Of a stretch of DNA of 64,000 nucleotides, positions 13,301-28,100 are shown in pieces. The number at the start of each line of letters is the position of its first letter. The stretch's first letter is position 1. A model generated the notes under the pieces. That model made no database searches. It was not told where the DNA came from and worked only from the letters and a program-made list of their open reading frames with translations. The stretch is from Halichondria panicea (lineage: Eukaryota; Porifera; Demospongiae; Suberitida; Halichondriidae), in the NCBI RefSeq assembly GCF_963675165.1, contig NC_087383.1, forward strand, positions 5,052,979 through 5,116,978, in the 5' to 3' direction. A program made the translations under genes and the position numbers.

Positions 13301-16300
13301 ACGCCCTGACTTGATAGTACTTGCTGATTTCTCCTTGGCCAATATAATTGTGGAACATGTTGGCTGTGCATGACGATATGTGTCTAGACCGGCTTTTGCT
13401 GCAGGGAGGCTGGTAATTACGGAATCTAAAAGATTTTCTCCGCGTCCATGTCACTTTTTGGGGTACTAGAGTAGTAGTAGAGTGTTGTTGGGTGCTCGCG
13501 AAAACGTATCAGCCGGGATTTCCCTGGTGAGTGTAGATAGTGTAAACGAATCTCATCAATCGGATCCTGAAACAAAGTACCCGAGGTGGTAAAGAGTCTA
13601 GGCTCTTCTGTCCCAGGATTGTCACCAATGGTTTATGGTCCATCTCCAGTTCAAAACTTTTCTAGAACATAAATAATTATGCAAACTTTTCACATGCCCA
13701 TGTGAGGGCGAGAGCCTCTTTTTCGATTTGTACACATCTAGTTTCCGTTTCAGTGAGTGCATGCGAGGCAAACGCGACCGGGCCATTCCTTGTCGTATTG
13801 TTGTAAAAGTACAGCAGCTAAACCGTAGGCGGATGCATCGGCACTGATTTTGGTAGGCTTTTCGAGGTCGTACAAGGCTACTACTCGATTTGAGGAGATT
13901 TCTTCCTGGAGCTTTTGAAAGGCGTCATCCTGGCTCAGTGTCCATGTGTAGGGCTGCTTTGGGCTGCGCAATGGCTGAGACAATTCGGGAGAGAATTTGT
14001 TGAGTTCGTTGACAATTCCCATGAACCTTCGCAGTTCAGTGAGTAACGCTGGAGGAGGCTTATGGCCTCTGTCCTTTTAGGGTCAAGAGATATGCCCTCA
14101 CTATCGATGATGTGTCCTAGGTATTCGATCCTGGATTTCTTTGTTGAGAGTAAGCCGTATCCGTTTAAGGACCTCATATAGTATTTGGTCATGCACGTCC
14201 CTGGTGGCGGCGATGTCGTCGACGTGGACAAGGACTCCTGGAATGTCAGCTAGAAGCTCATTCATTTTCAATGCTCTGAGGCACTGTTAATGCCGAGGGT
14301 ACATGAGTGTCCAAAGTCTGAGCACGAAAAAAAGCTTGTTGAAGCAAAATCGGCCAATAATATTGGTGTTAAGAACATAGCCTGGACTCTGAGCAGTGTG
14401 GATTATAAGAAATTTGACTTATGTCAGACCATAACCAAAATGCTCTGTCATTTTAGTTTCTTGTTCTGCCATGACTGCCGCAAGTAATGAGGAAAGTATA
14501 GGGTCTGATGCCCTGAGACATGGCATTTTATAAATCTACCATGCATTATTTTTATAGCTCATTGACGTTCATTCCGATAAATTTTATTTAATATGATAGA
14601 ATAATTATGACAGTCTAATTATTAATATGCACAAGTGAAAGTTTAGTCATTGAACCATCCTATAAGTATTTAGCCAGTGAAATGGTTGACTCATCTTCAC
14701 CAGGACTGGTTTAGATGTGCTTGTTTTGCTCAGATTCACAACACAGTCATGGTAGTGTTTGGTGATTCTTCTCCAGTTCAATGGACTTACCTCTTCCTAC
14801 ATAAACTTGTCTCTTAGGCTATTTGACAGTAGCCTCTACACAGGCTCTCCTTTTTCTGTTCTTTATCACAATCGTTCAATAAGATAAAATACTGTCTTAA
14901 TCGTTCAATGAGATAAAATACGGTATGAATTGGAGGAATAAAGAAAGAAATAGACGTAGAGTTAGGAAAAAGGAGAGCCTGTATCGGGAAGTTGCGTGAG
15001 GGTAGAAGGGTGGTAGAAGGGTGAAAATGAGCGTGGGCATGCTGAGCTAGAGATGTTGGACTGCCCACGCAGATATCTATGACTAATAAAACTTTGCCTG
15101 CAGCAAGCTGGACATGGACTTGGAACTGGAAGTTTGCAAGCACTATAGCTAGCTATATACCTTAGGCTTAGCTAGATGATCTACTAGTATAGATTGTGTG
15201 TTCAGATTCTATCAGACTATTACCTTTTCTTGTGTCTTTCTACATGCTAGTATAGATCAAGAATAGCTTAAGTTAGTCATCATTATCATATATAGCAGGT
15301 AGCTACTGCCACCAGAGCTGGCCACGCTGGTTCTCTGATCTGACTTGCAGCACAGCTTAGTAGTTGTCTCAGTACAGTCTTATTAACTCTGAATGCGTGG
15401 GAGAATACCTTACGTCACGATTGTGGGCTACATATTGCCCACGTTCATAAAAATCCTTGTGGATCACGCGATTTCCCAAACCAGGCCTTACTTTTTCTTA
15501 ACTGTACGCCCATTTCTTTCTTTGCTGCCTCACTAGCACTATGTCTTTCTAGTGATTTATGGATGAACAGTGACAACAGCAAGAAAAAGTAAGGCCTGGG
15601 AACGAGGCTAATTTGACAGCTGAATGCTGAGAAGAGTGCCAGTTAGAGGGCATAGCTAGCTACTTCACAATCAATTCTTAATTTGCACGTGGCTATTTAG
15701 CTTGCTGAATCAGTATGCAATAGCAACTAATTAGCTTGCTGAATCAGCATGCATAGGGCGCATGCGCAACTATAGATCTCGAGTACTTGCAGGTCATCGT
15801 GGCAGCCCAGAGCTAAACTGACCAGTTATTCAGGTTCTTGGGTCGGTAAATAGCCGAATGCCGACCGTTATAATCCACACTGAATGAGACTTGCCAAAAA
15901 CCGCTAACTGGTGAACACTGCTAACTGGTGAACACTTTGGCCCCTGCCATTTGGGCAAGGGTGGAGTCAACTTTTGGTAGTGGGTGTACTTTTCTCATCA
16001 CATTTTCATTTAATGGTTTTAGGTCAACACATACACATAGTTTCCCTGGCGGCTTGGTAACACCCGCACACCATGGTATGAGCTCACTGACTTTGGAGAT
16101 TACACCCAGTTTTTGTAGCTCCTTTTCGACTTCGACGCGTTGTGGCAGTAGTGCCACACGTATAATTATGGCAAATAGGGTGGCATCGGGCTTCAGGCAT
16201 ATCATATCAGAAAGTTCCAAGTCCCTTGAATATCTCAGGATAATGCTGGACCTGGATCTTCTTGGATTTCTCCTACCTGGAGTACTTGTAGTGCTTTGAT

Positions 16301-19300
16301 CGCTGGGAGGCCTAATAAATTATTTCGGAGGTTTTTCACGACAAAAATCTTTTGGGTGCATTTTCTTTGCTGCAGACTTCTATCTCACCTAGACTTTCTG
16401 GAGGGTAGGGTCTGTGGCATTGATTTCCAGGTTTTCGCTGCACCTGTGTCTACCTTAAAAGTCACTGGTTTACTGGTTCCCTTGTTGTGCAGAATCTAGG
16501 TAGAACTCGTCGCTGTCGAGGTCGGGGTCGGCGTCTCGTACTCTAATATTCTCTGTCATCTTGGCAACACTCTTAGAAAGACATTGGGAGCCGTAGTGTC
16601 CCTTTCGATCACATCTGAAACAGACACCATCTCTAGCTGGGCAGCGTTGGAAGGAATGAGGACTTTTTCCACTTCGTTGGCACATTTGTGCTTTGTTCTG
16701 GCCTGTGTTTGGTTTAGTGAACCGTTTGTTCTTGGAGGTGTAACGAGTTTTTATCCAGATTGGTCACTGGCAGTGCGGGCTGCTTGTTGTTTCACTGCTT
16801 CTCGTTGTCGCACAAGTTTCTTTGCTTTCTCCAATGTGAGGTCTGGCTCCATCTGTAGTCGCTCTGTACCTACAACGAGGCGGTCCCATATCATCTCTTC
16901 TTTGGTCGCTCCGTACTCGCAGTTGTCGGTGGCTTGGTGTAGGAAGTAATAAAAAGTTCAATCGATTCTCCATTCTTGTTGAAGTCTGTTGAAACACACT
17001 CTTTCTCTCTTTCAAAGATTAGGTTCTTTCGAACCTTGAAATGGGCATCATATCTTGCGATGACGCTGTCGAACACTTTTTTGTCTTCATCAGATATTCC
17101 TGACATGTTCAAGAGATTTCTTCTGACGCTTTTCTCATACAGGGTACTGACCTGTCTTTCGCCATGCGGTACTGTTGGAACCTTATTCTGGTTTGTCGAA
17201 ACTAAATGAATTTAGGGGTTGTAGTATCCCACTTCTGACACTATGTAGGATTAGGGATCAGACACGATACTAACAGCTTCAACATAAGACCAAAACATCA
17301 CATAAGACGTGTTTCTGGTCAGAAAATTATCAAAATAGCATGAGGGCAGGATCGAGGCTGAGCTAGAGATGATATCCAAGGCTAGATTTGTAGACAGTGC
17401 ATGTACTTCTAGCTCTGTGGGCTCTTATTTCCCGTTATCCATTATTGATAATGTTATAAATTACGCTGCTAAAACACTGTAGACACTGATGTTAATCAAG
17501 CTAGCTAGCAATATTTTCGAGATCCAAAATCAGCTCTGGTTATTGATGACATCATCAAATAATGGCTGACATCAGCAATAATGGTCATTTTAAGCGGGCA
17601 CTAAATGAGTACGCGTGAGCTGACCAGAATCACGTTTGCAACTAACACAGGCCTAAGGTACAAAGAGTTATACCACACCGTATAGCTGATAATTATAATT
17701 TCCGGGGGGGGACAAATTATTCGTGGTTTTCGTGGTTGGAGCTCAGACCACGAATATTTTACCCACAAATGAAGCGACCTTGCCTACCTTTGCCTGCAGA
17801 GCAAGCAGCAACCACGAAAACATTATCCACGAAATGACTAATTATTTCTCAACCACGAATGTTTTGTCACCCGGCTATACAGTATAGCTATGAAATCTAA
17901 CTGACCATTATTCTACTGTTAATAACGCACTCTGTAAAACTACAGTACGTCGAAGATTTCTAACCAGTATTACTGAAGGCAAATATCTTGTTCATAGAGC
18001 AAGAAATAATTATATCCTCATAACTACTCTACAGTCGCCATAATTATTAGCCTACAAAAACAGCTCATGGGGAAAACTTTTCAAGTGGTCGGTCCTGCCA
18101 TTTTATAGCCTCGATCCCAGGCCGAACTAAGGGAGGGCCTGGTATCGACAGCTTGCGCATGCGCTAATATCCCTCCGGTATCTGGGGGCTTTGGATAACA
18201 TCGTATATGCTCAGTAAAACTATGACATCACAACGAACGGAAGTGGATTGAAGGAAGTAGAGAAAGTTCGACTAGCCCACCATTGGATAGCATTCTCTAA
18301 TAGCTACCCTTAGCCTGCTATGTTAACAAAAGACTCACAGCCTGCAACAGTACGATCGTCTGAACGGAGTGAAAGCTGACAAGAGCTTATATGGACAGGC
18401 CACGCCCATTTAATACTAACTTTGGTGAAAATCTACTACCGTATAGCGTGTAATTTTCGTGGTTTTTGTAGTTGGAGGTCTGACAACGAACCCACAAATG
18501 AAGCGACCTTGCCTACCTTTACCTGCAGCTCTAGTGCACGAAATATTACCCACGAAATGTCTCAAAATTATTGCTGAACCACGAATATTTTGTCCCCCGA
18601 AAATTACCCGCTATACGGTATACTACTGCTACTGATTCTATCAAAAGAAAATAGCTGTTCAACAAACCTACACAGCTCTGTCTCTAGCTAGCTATAATTA
18701 TAGCTCTGTGTATGACTTTTAGGATAATTATTTTCTTTGATTATTAATAGTATTATAGGAAATTTTACGGGGAAAAATATCCAATAATTTTGTGCATGCG
18801 CAAGCAGTCGATAGCAGGCCTTTTTTCTATGAAGGCCGGCTAGCCCTTTTAATAAGGCGAAGTCCCCATTGAAAAAACGCTACATCAGATCTCAGGCAGT
18901 ATGTTTCAGTGGGTATGAATCAAAAGAGGTCCGATATGCAGACACGAATCACTACAAGTTCAGTGCATTGACCTGGACGTTATCAGGGATTGACGTCCAC
19001 GTACATGTACAGTAGAGGCCAAAATAAAGTTTCTGTTCCTTTTGCGTAGTTTGTTTTGCACTGCAAGCAAAACAATCCGTTTGGTCCAGCTTGCAATAGT
19101 GTGTTGACTTACACAAACCCGCAATTGCTACATGGTGTGAATGTAAACAACGAAAAACGTAGCGTAGTACGTGGTAGGCAGAAACAGCAATTGTGTACAA
19201 TCTAATCAACTTACTAGCAAACAGAACAGAAATTGGCCTCTACTGTATGTCAGACCTCCTTTGGGTATGAACTATGCCCTACAACTGAGGCCTCTGATCT

Positions 19301-22144
19301 TTCATGTGCAGTGTAGTATTACGTTTTTCATTGATGTTTATAGTACTTCACACACATCACAGTACAAATACAGTGGTTTCTGTTGCACAATTTATCTAGA
19401 TTGAAGTGACTACACTAAAACAACGATTGAGTGCTGTTACTGCCGGAGCTCAGGAATTTCGAGTGAAATCAGAGCGCGAAATGCAGACTTTCAGGTATAT
19501 ATACACACATGCAGACCCTTTGATTAATATTGTGTTAGTTACAATGTGCTTTGCATTCATGCATGTATCTACTTGTAGTCAAAAGTATCATGCTGGCAAT
19601 AAGAGCCTGAAAGAAGAAGTAAAAGAATTACAGAAAAACTTGCAAGTTCTCCGGTTTGTGCTGGTTATCTAAAATTAATTTGTGGCAATAACTACAATGT
19701 CATTCACACTTCAGTGGTCAATATGAGTGTCGAGGAGAAGAGATCAATAGGCTGCAGGCTACCAATCAGAGTTTGGATAAGCACCAGCAAGATTTCTCTA
19801 TACAGCTTTCTGATAAGAAAGAGGAACTTCAGGCCAAAGAGGATGATTGCAAGAACCTGCAATCAAAGTATGTCAGCCCCTTTTATCCCTCGGTGCGCAT
19901 GCGCAAGCGAGTAGTGTGTCTGTGTGTCTGTCTGTGTAGACTGCTACATACAGCTGCTTAAGGATCAAAGAAGTGCATGTACTAAGAGTTTCTATAGGCT
20001 TCTTTCTTCGATTTTAATTCATGGGTTTGCATGACTCTCGAGTTATGCCTAGTTTTGCTTACTATTGCAACCTTTTCCAGAAGAGTGCGTAGCAAATCTT
20101 TTACATGGAGTATTGCTAGCTCTGCACTAGAACTCTAGCTATTGATGGCTGCAAGAATGAGAAGAGAGCTGCAAGGAGAGCGCTGATGCAGCCTATAATT
20201 TTAGACTTCGTCTTTTGCCAGTTTTGGCATCATAAACACAATCATGGCTGATCATTACTCATTCTTCGAGTTTTCCCTGTGATTCTGGATTCTCTGCCCA
20301 GGGGTGTAGCCAGGATTTTGGGGAAAGGATAGTCTTGATTCCAGGCCGCGAAGAGAAAGGCGGCCTTGTATGCGCATGCGCGAAATAATTGACAGCAATT
20401 TGATCATGTACAAACCTAGCCTCCTTCACCGGCCTTCATAGAAAAGAAGGCCTGCTATCGACTGCTTGCGCATGCGCCAAATTATTGGATATTTTTCCGT
20501 AAATTTCCTATAATAGTGGATTCATCTGAGAAAATATTCTAAAAGTCATGCATACACAGAGCTATTCAGAGCTGTGTAGGTTTGTTGTACTTGTTGTACA
20601 GCTATTTTCTTCTGATGGAATCAGTAGCAGTAGTATAGTTTGCCTCCTTCACCGGCCTTCATAGAAAAGAAGACCTACTATCGACTGCAAAATTATATGG
20701 GATCGAGGCTATAGTATAGTAGACTTTCACCAAAGTTGGTGTTAAATGGGCGTGGCCTGTCCATATAGGCTCTTGTCAGCTTTCACTCCGTTCACACTGT
20801 TGCAGGCTGTGAGTCTTTTGTTAACATAGCAGGGTAAGGGTAGCTATCAGAGAATGCTATCCGATGGACTAGAAACTTTCAATCGAATCCTCAATCCACT
20901 TCCGTTCGTTGTGATGTCATAGTTTTACTGAGCATATACGATATTATCCAAAGCCGAGGGCATATTAGCGCATGCGCAAGCAGTCGATACCAGGCCCACT
21001 TCCCTGAGTGAAGTGCGGCCTAGGATCGAGGCTAGTATAAACTGTAAAAAAACGAACAATAAATACGTATGACAATGAATTGTGGTTAGTGGGAAAATTT
21101 TCATGGCAGCTTTCAAAGACACTAATTAAAGTACATGTACAATAAATTATTATGCTGCAGCGGGTGATAGCTACATGTAGCTCTGTTTATCAAAGAGGCA
21201 GTACAGCTAGAGTTGCAAGTTAGGAAGAGTGATGGACCCTTTAAGGTTGGGTATTGTGTTTTGCCCTCCTGTGATACTAATTTTATGGAGTATGAATATC
21301 ATTATCGCTATGTTTTTAGTGGAGCGTCAGACAAGTTGTACAAGTTTGCGTCAATTCTTAGCATGGGAATCTTCAAGTCCATCTCAGAGGACATAGGGGT
21401 CGTACGGAATGGGGACGAAGTTGAGGTAGTTCAACAACCGAGGGCTCTAGAAGGGAGGGGCAGGGCCAAACGAAGAGAAATGTTCAATCTGGTTGGAGCT
21501 AGCTCCCTGTTTATTTGGAGATCAAGCGTATTTTTAGATATTTTACCGTCTACTCTTAGCTTTTTTACTCGCCTGTATGAAGTTTTACAATGGACATCTC
21601 TTTGTCTGGATCTTGCTGAAAGTACTTATACTGCTCTTATAAATTAACGCAAAAATAGTCTTGCAGTTTTGATGCCCATTCTCATGCATCTTCATAATCA
21701 TGGCATTCTTACACAAAACAATGCAAAAGAGAAAAAGCTGACAGAATGAAGTGCTGATGCCTCAGTGAAGGTGTCAAAGCTACATAACATAAAGCTACTA
21801 ATAGCTAGCTTTGAACATTTTGAATCACTGGGAAACTTAGAGGGTGGGTAATGATCGACGATGATTGTTGTTAAAAACGATCGATGCCTAAAGTTCAAGT
21901 CTAAAATTAATGGCTGCAAGTCAGCAGAGCAGCTACTAGCGTTCTAGTGCAGAGCTAACTACTAAGTAGAGTATAGAAACACTCGGTGAACAAGACTCTT
22001 CGAAAAGGCTGCAATGGCATTCCAAGTAAGGCATAACTCGAGAACGAAGCTTTATTTTGCAAATCCACAAATACGAATCCAAGAAAACATGATTAGAAGC
22101 CTAAAGAAACTCTTACCTGCACTTCATTGATCCTTGAGCAGTCT

Positions 22145-22175
<31 letters not shown>

Positions 22176-25100
22176 ACCGTATACCTCGCTTGCGCATGCG
22201 CACCGAGGCATCATGAATATTCATGAGTGCAATACCCTAACCTTAGGAGTGAATAATTTCTTGAGTGTCGAGTTAAAGGTTTCAGGAGTGATCATTATGC
22301 CTCGGTGCGCATGCGCAAGCGAGGTATACAGTAGTGTGTTTGTGTTTGTGTGTCTGTGTCTGTGTGTGTAAACTGATCAATGAAGTGCAAGTAAGAGTTT
22401 CTATAGGCTTCTCTAGTGTATGTTTTCTTGGATTTTACTTGGATTTTAATTCGTGGATTTGCTGCTTCGTTCTCGAGTTATGCCTAGTTTTGCTTACTTA
22501 GAATTGCCATTGAAGCCTTTTCAGAAGAGCACGTAGCCAAACTTGTTACCGAGTGTTGCATGCTACTCTACTTAGTAGTTATGCCTCGAGGCGTAGCCGC
22601 ACGAGGGATACGTTAAAGCTGACTGTGTGTGTGTGTGTGTCTGTGTGTCTGTGTGTCTGTTCCAGCTGTAACTGCTCAACGGTTGCAATGCGACGAAAAC
22701 TAACAGCTTCTATAGGCTTCTAGCCACGTTCTCTTGGATTTTGATTAGTAGATTTGCAAACTAAAGCTTCTTTCTCGAGTTATGGCTAGTTTGACTCACA
22801 TTGAAGGCTATTGCAGTCTCTTCAGAATCTTTCATAGCATCATCTGTCCGCACAAACTTTCTATTCAACATATGAGTTAGCCTTGCACTAAAACGCTAGC
22901 TTTTTGTTAGCTACAATACTCAGAAAATATCTGTTAAAACAGCTAGCTAGCAGTAGCCATTTGTGAAATTGATCTCTTTAGACACACCCTTTAATTATTC
23001 CTGTGGATGTAATGCGCATGCGCGCTCATTCCAGAAATAATATCAAGATCCAGATCCAGATCCTCCTGGCAGAATCATCTTTGTCTTTGAAGGCCTGGTA
23101 AGCCACAAAACACTACCATATAACAATATAGATAACAATTATGCATGTACACAGGTCTTTTCTATTATATACACTGAACTACAGATCCTGGAAGAATTCT
23201 TTCTTGAGGTCCAACAATAGATGCATGTAAATAAGTCTTTTCTTCTCAGTGACTTTATATAGATAAGCTAACTTTAATATAAAATTCATTATAGAAACTA
23301 ATATAACACTCTAATACTTTTCAGCGAAAGCAAATTAAAACATGGCGAGAGGCATTAGCACAGCGCCAGCTTGAACACTAGTTAGCTCTGCACTAGAACG
23401 CTAGCTATTGGTAGCTTCAAGAGTGAGAAGAGAGCTGCAAGGCTCTGCTGATGGCAGACTTTTGGCATCAATCGTTCTTAACAACAATCATGGGTGATCA
23501 TTCATTACCCACTCTTTGCGCAGCTAGCAAATTGCAAAAATGTTCATCACGTGTACGTGTATAAAAGCTATTAGTTATGTAGCTTTGGCATTTCCACCGA
23601 GGCATCAGCACCTGCGGTGATTTCATTAGCTTCAGCAATGACTTCTTGTCAAAGGCAAGATTTGGTAGCAGACCTGGTCCATATTACCACAGCCTCATCA
23701 GGGGCCTCACAGGAACACATCATGCCTTACATCTGTAGCCTTACAGTGTAGGGTGTCGTTAAGTAGAGACTTGGCTTGATACAATAATGGGTAAAAACTC
23801 AGTCATATTTTGCACAAATTTCTATAATTATGTAACGGACTACAACTTCAGAATATACTGTGTATTTACTGACAGTATCCACAAATACACGGATGACCCC
23901 CTTTTTGGTGTAATGTATATATGCGCATGCGCATACAAGGTATACCAGGCTGCCTTTATTTTCGTGGCCTGGAATCGCGACTAGGTGCTAAATTTGGTTG
24001 ACTGAAACCACACCTCTTATTAAGGTTACGGTATTGTGTTTCCACCCACGCATCAAACGCTTATTTTTGTACATTTTGTACAGTGAAGGCTAGAAATTTT
24101 CTCTGTCGGCAAATTTAGCCTTGGTAGGCTAGGAAATATTGAACTGTAGCTTCTATCGGCAGGGCGACACGAAGAGAAATGTTTTGAATACAGTCAAGTG
24201 AGTTGCAGCTAGCCGGCAGAGATCGAGCGAGTTTGTAGGTACTCACCATCTAGATTTACATGTACTTTACCTCTTCCGTATGAAGTTGTACTGTATAGCG
24301 TGTAATTTTCGTGGGGCAAAATATTCGTGGTTTTCGTGGTTGGAGGTCTGACCACGAATATTTTACCCACGAATGAAGCGACCTTGCCTACCTTTACCTG
24401 CAGTGCAAGCTCCAACCACGAAAAATATTACCCACGAAATGTCTGCTGAACCACGAATATTTTGTCCCCCGAAAATTACCCGCTATACGGTATCTCTTTG
24501 TGTCGCCCTCTGGAAGGTATTTATCTACTGAGAGCTGCAAGTACTTATTGTTCACACAAAATGCCGACTAAAATAGTGTTGTACTAACAGTTTTGATTCT
24601 TTCATGCTAATCATTTCCAAAACAATAGCAATAGAAAATTGATCTTCATACAAATACAGTACAGTAGAACCTCGATTATCCGGACACCTTGGTTCCAGAA
24701 GCAGGCCGGATAAGTGAATATGCCGGATAATCGAATAGATAAACCACGCCTTAATCCACCCACTTTATTGATGAACAGCAGTGCCACATGTTGTCTGCGC
24801 ATGCGCAAAAGAAAAGCAGGCATGTCTCCATGGTAACAGCTGCAACGCGCATGCGCATTTGAGGGACACGCCCATTTTCTGAATTATGTAATCAGAAAAC
24901 TGCCAAGCCGGATAATCGAGGTTCCGGATAATCGAGGGCCGGATAATCGAGGTTCTACTGTACCCATCAATAAAAAGTTCCCGTTCCGTTTGCGTAAAAC
25001 GCACCGTTCCCGTTTAAACGCATAAAAAAAACGCATAATGAACGCATTGTATTATGCAAAACGCTGCCGTTTTCACGCATCTGCAAAAAAATTGCTGAGT

Positions 25101-28100
25101 AAGCATTGTGCGTACAGTGTAGCAGTAGGTAGCTAGCTAGCTTATGTACTACAGTATAGCTGATTGTCTAGCGCTTTAATCCTCTTAGTTAGCTTATAGA
25201 TGCTATTTTGCAACAGTGCACCGTTTCCCCAGTTGTTCTCGGTCTCGCATCAGCCCCAAGACTAAGTTGCCCTCCATGCAAGTTATTTGTGACCTGGAAT
25301 GACCGTTTTTGAAGACCATCGTCTCTTCTCCAGTATGTCTGACTGCATGTCTGCGTACTTTATAATAGCTAGCTAGCTAGCTAGCTCATTGTACTACAAA
25401 TCGTACAGTATCATTGTGTAAGTAATTTCAATTTTTCATGAGAAATTGGTCGCGTTCTGCATCCAGTTTAACGCTACCGTTTATACGTGCGTTTTAGAAA
25501 CGGAACGGGAACTTTTTATTGATGTATACTGTATAAAATTTTATACTCTGTATAGCGAGTAATTTTTGTGGGGTAAAATATTCGTTGTTTTCGTGGGCAA
25601 ACTGACCTCCACGAAATTTTAACGTAGACGTGGCTTACCGGAACGTAGGCAGACAACGAGACTAAACGAAATTTTTACTCACGAAAACCACCGTTTATTT
25701 TTAGGGGTTAACCGGAAGTCACACTGCCCAGGAAATCACCTGTTCTTATCCTGCTAACAACAAATTATTAGGGCCAACTCCAGCTAGATCATTCGACATT
25801 GAATGGTCCACATGTAATTAATCAGTTACGCAGGTTGGAGGTACAACAGGCGTGGTGCAGCTCAAGTTTTGATTGAGCAATAATTATCTGCCCACGCCCA
25901 GCGTGTAATCAGAGGCTATAATTACTTTATTAGCTGTACCGCGCCTGTCGTACCTCCTCTGGGTTGGCACTAGACCATACCGCTTATGTAGTACGTGTGT
26001 AGTAAGCTGATAGGCACAAAATAAAACGATTAAAGGTACGCTCAAGATACTCTACGTACTGTAGTGTTTTTTCGTTAAATTACTCCGGCCACATGCACCC
26101 ATGCAGCAGCTACATGTATCAGTTGTTAAATTGCAGCAGCTGCTATAATATATAGTTATTGAATAATAATTTATATCGAATAAAAGCGAGCAAGCTAGCT
26201 GCTAATGGTGTCCTGACCTCGTTGTAGACTTAATTACCAGCTATAGTTATATACATGTACATAATTACAGCCATTGCATATAACTACGATTGTCTCTTTG
26301 AACTCAGTGGCTTATCCAGGAAAAAGGAATGGCAAACTTACGAGTGCGTAGCCCAACATTTTTGTGGGTTACGCCCACTTCCAGTCACACTTTGTAAAAC
26401 TAGGGAAAATCTATGTGCAAAATTTTTTGTGGGTTACACCCACTTCCGGTCACACTTAATAGAAGGTAGGCAAAAAAAAATTGACGAAATGAGACAGCAA
26501 AGAAATAAGGCCTGATTCGGGAAATCGCGTGATTTACAAGGAATTTTATAAACGTGGGCGATATGTAGCCCACAATTGTGACGTAAGGTATTCTCCCACA
26601 CATTCAGAGATAATACCATGATTTGTACTGTACTGAGGACTGTACTGTGTTGAGACACTGCCAAGGTGTAGCTTGGCCACCACTACTGCAAGTCAGGGAA
26701 CCAGCGTGGCCAGCTCTAGTGGCAGTAGCTACCTAAATGATGACTTTAGATCTTCTAACATTTAGGAAATAATTATTCTATGTATAGAATCTAAACATAC
26801 AATAGTAAATCTAGCTAAGGTATAGCTAGCTAGCTTATATTGCTTGCAAACTTCCAGTTCGATCCAAGTGCCGTGGTTAGACTGTTTCATGTCGTGGGCA
26901 GTCCAACATCTCTAGCTCAGCTAACCCACACTCATTTTCACCCTTCTACCCTCACGTGACTTCCGATACAGTTTTTCCTAACTCTACCTCTCTTTCTTTC
27001 TTTATTCCTCCAGTATTTAAATGAATGATTAATACAGTAAAGAAAGAACAGAAAAGGAGAGCCTGTGTAGAGGCTAATGCAGTAGCATGGAATTGCAATA
27101 GGGGGGGGGGGGGGGTGTGGGCAGCAAATGTGGGAGTTGCCAAACATTTTACGGCGTGCGCAAACCTTGTAAGCTGCACGGTAGCTGCACTAAAGCCTTA
27201 ATAGCTAGACTGAAAGGGGGCACCCTGAGATCTCCCCCTGGATCTGCGACTAGTAAAAAATGTACTTGTAACGTGCAATGGTAAATATAACAACTGTATC
27301 AGTAGGTATCAAAACGGAATTGTTAAGAGTTTCTGTAGTAACGTTTTCAATTTGTGTATATACAAAATAGTACTTCGTTCTCAAGTCATGCTTAGCCTGC
27401 ACTAGAACGCTAGCTTGGTAGCTGCAGAGTGAAAAGAGAGCTGCAATGCTCTAATACTGATGCAGCAGATTTAGCAACCATGATATCGATCATGAGTGAT
27501 TAAGCCATACTAGGGCATACGTATGACGTTTAAGGTAGTTAAACAAGGTTAATCGATGTACCTTCCATGCTGCCCTGCCTACTATCATTACATAATGACC
27601 TCGCCCATCTTATATAAACATGTGCTCTCAGCTAGCTCACTACCTCGTGCTGAGGTCTCTGCCTTTGCTATACCAGCTTATCTGAGTAAAGCCTTTCCTG
27701 ACGTACCTCACCCTGGCTTCCACACTCTTCTCAACAACAAAAATTAGATGGCTAACACAAAGACCCCTCGCCGTGTATAGACCTGGCCTCCAAGCCACTT
27801 CGAGCAAGACCACCTCCATTCCCCGAGCTGACACAGTGAGTTTAAATACCGCCCCCAGCTTGCTATGCCCTTGCCCCTACCATTGCCCTATCGTACACCC
27901 TGCCCTGCCCTAATTATTATGCCTCGGTATGCAGCGAGGTAGTTGGTAGTGCACCTGCGTGTAGACTGCTACAGCTGCTCATGCAAGTGCAGTACTGGAG
28001 ATTCTCTGTGGGCTCCTGGTCATGTTTCCAGGATTTTGGTTTGTGGCATGGTGTGTGGTTCTCGGGTTGTGCCTATAGTTCGCTTACTATAGGAGTGCTT

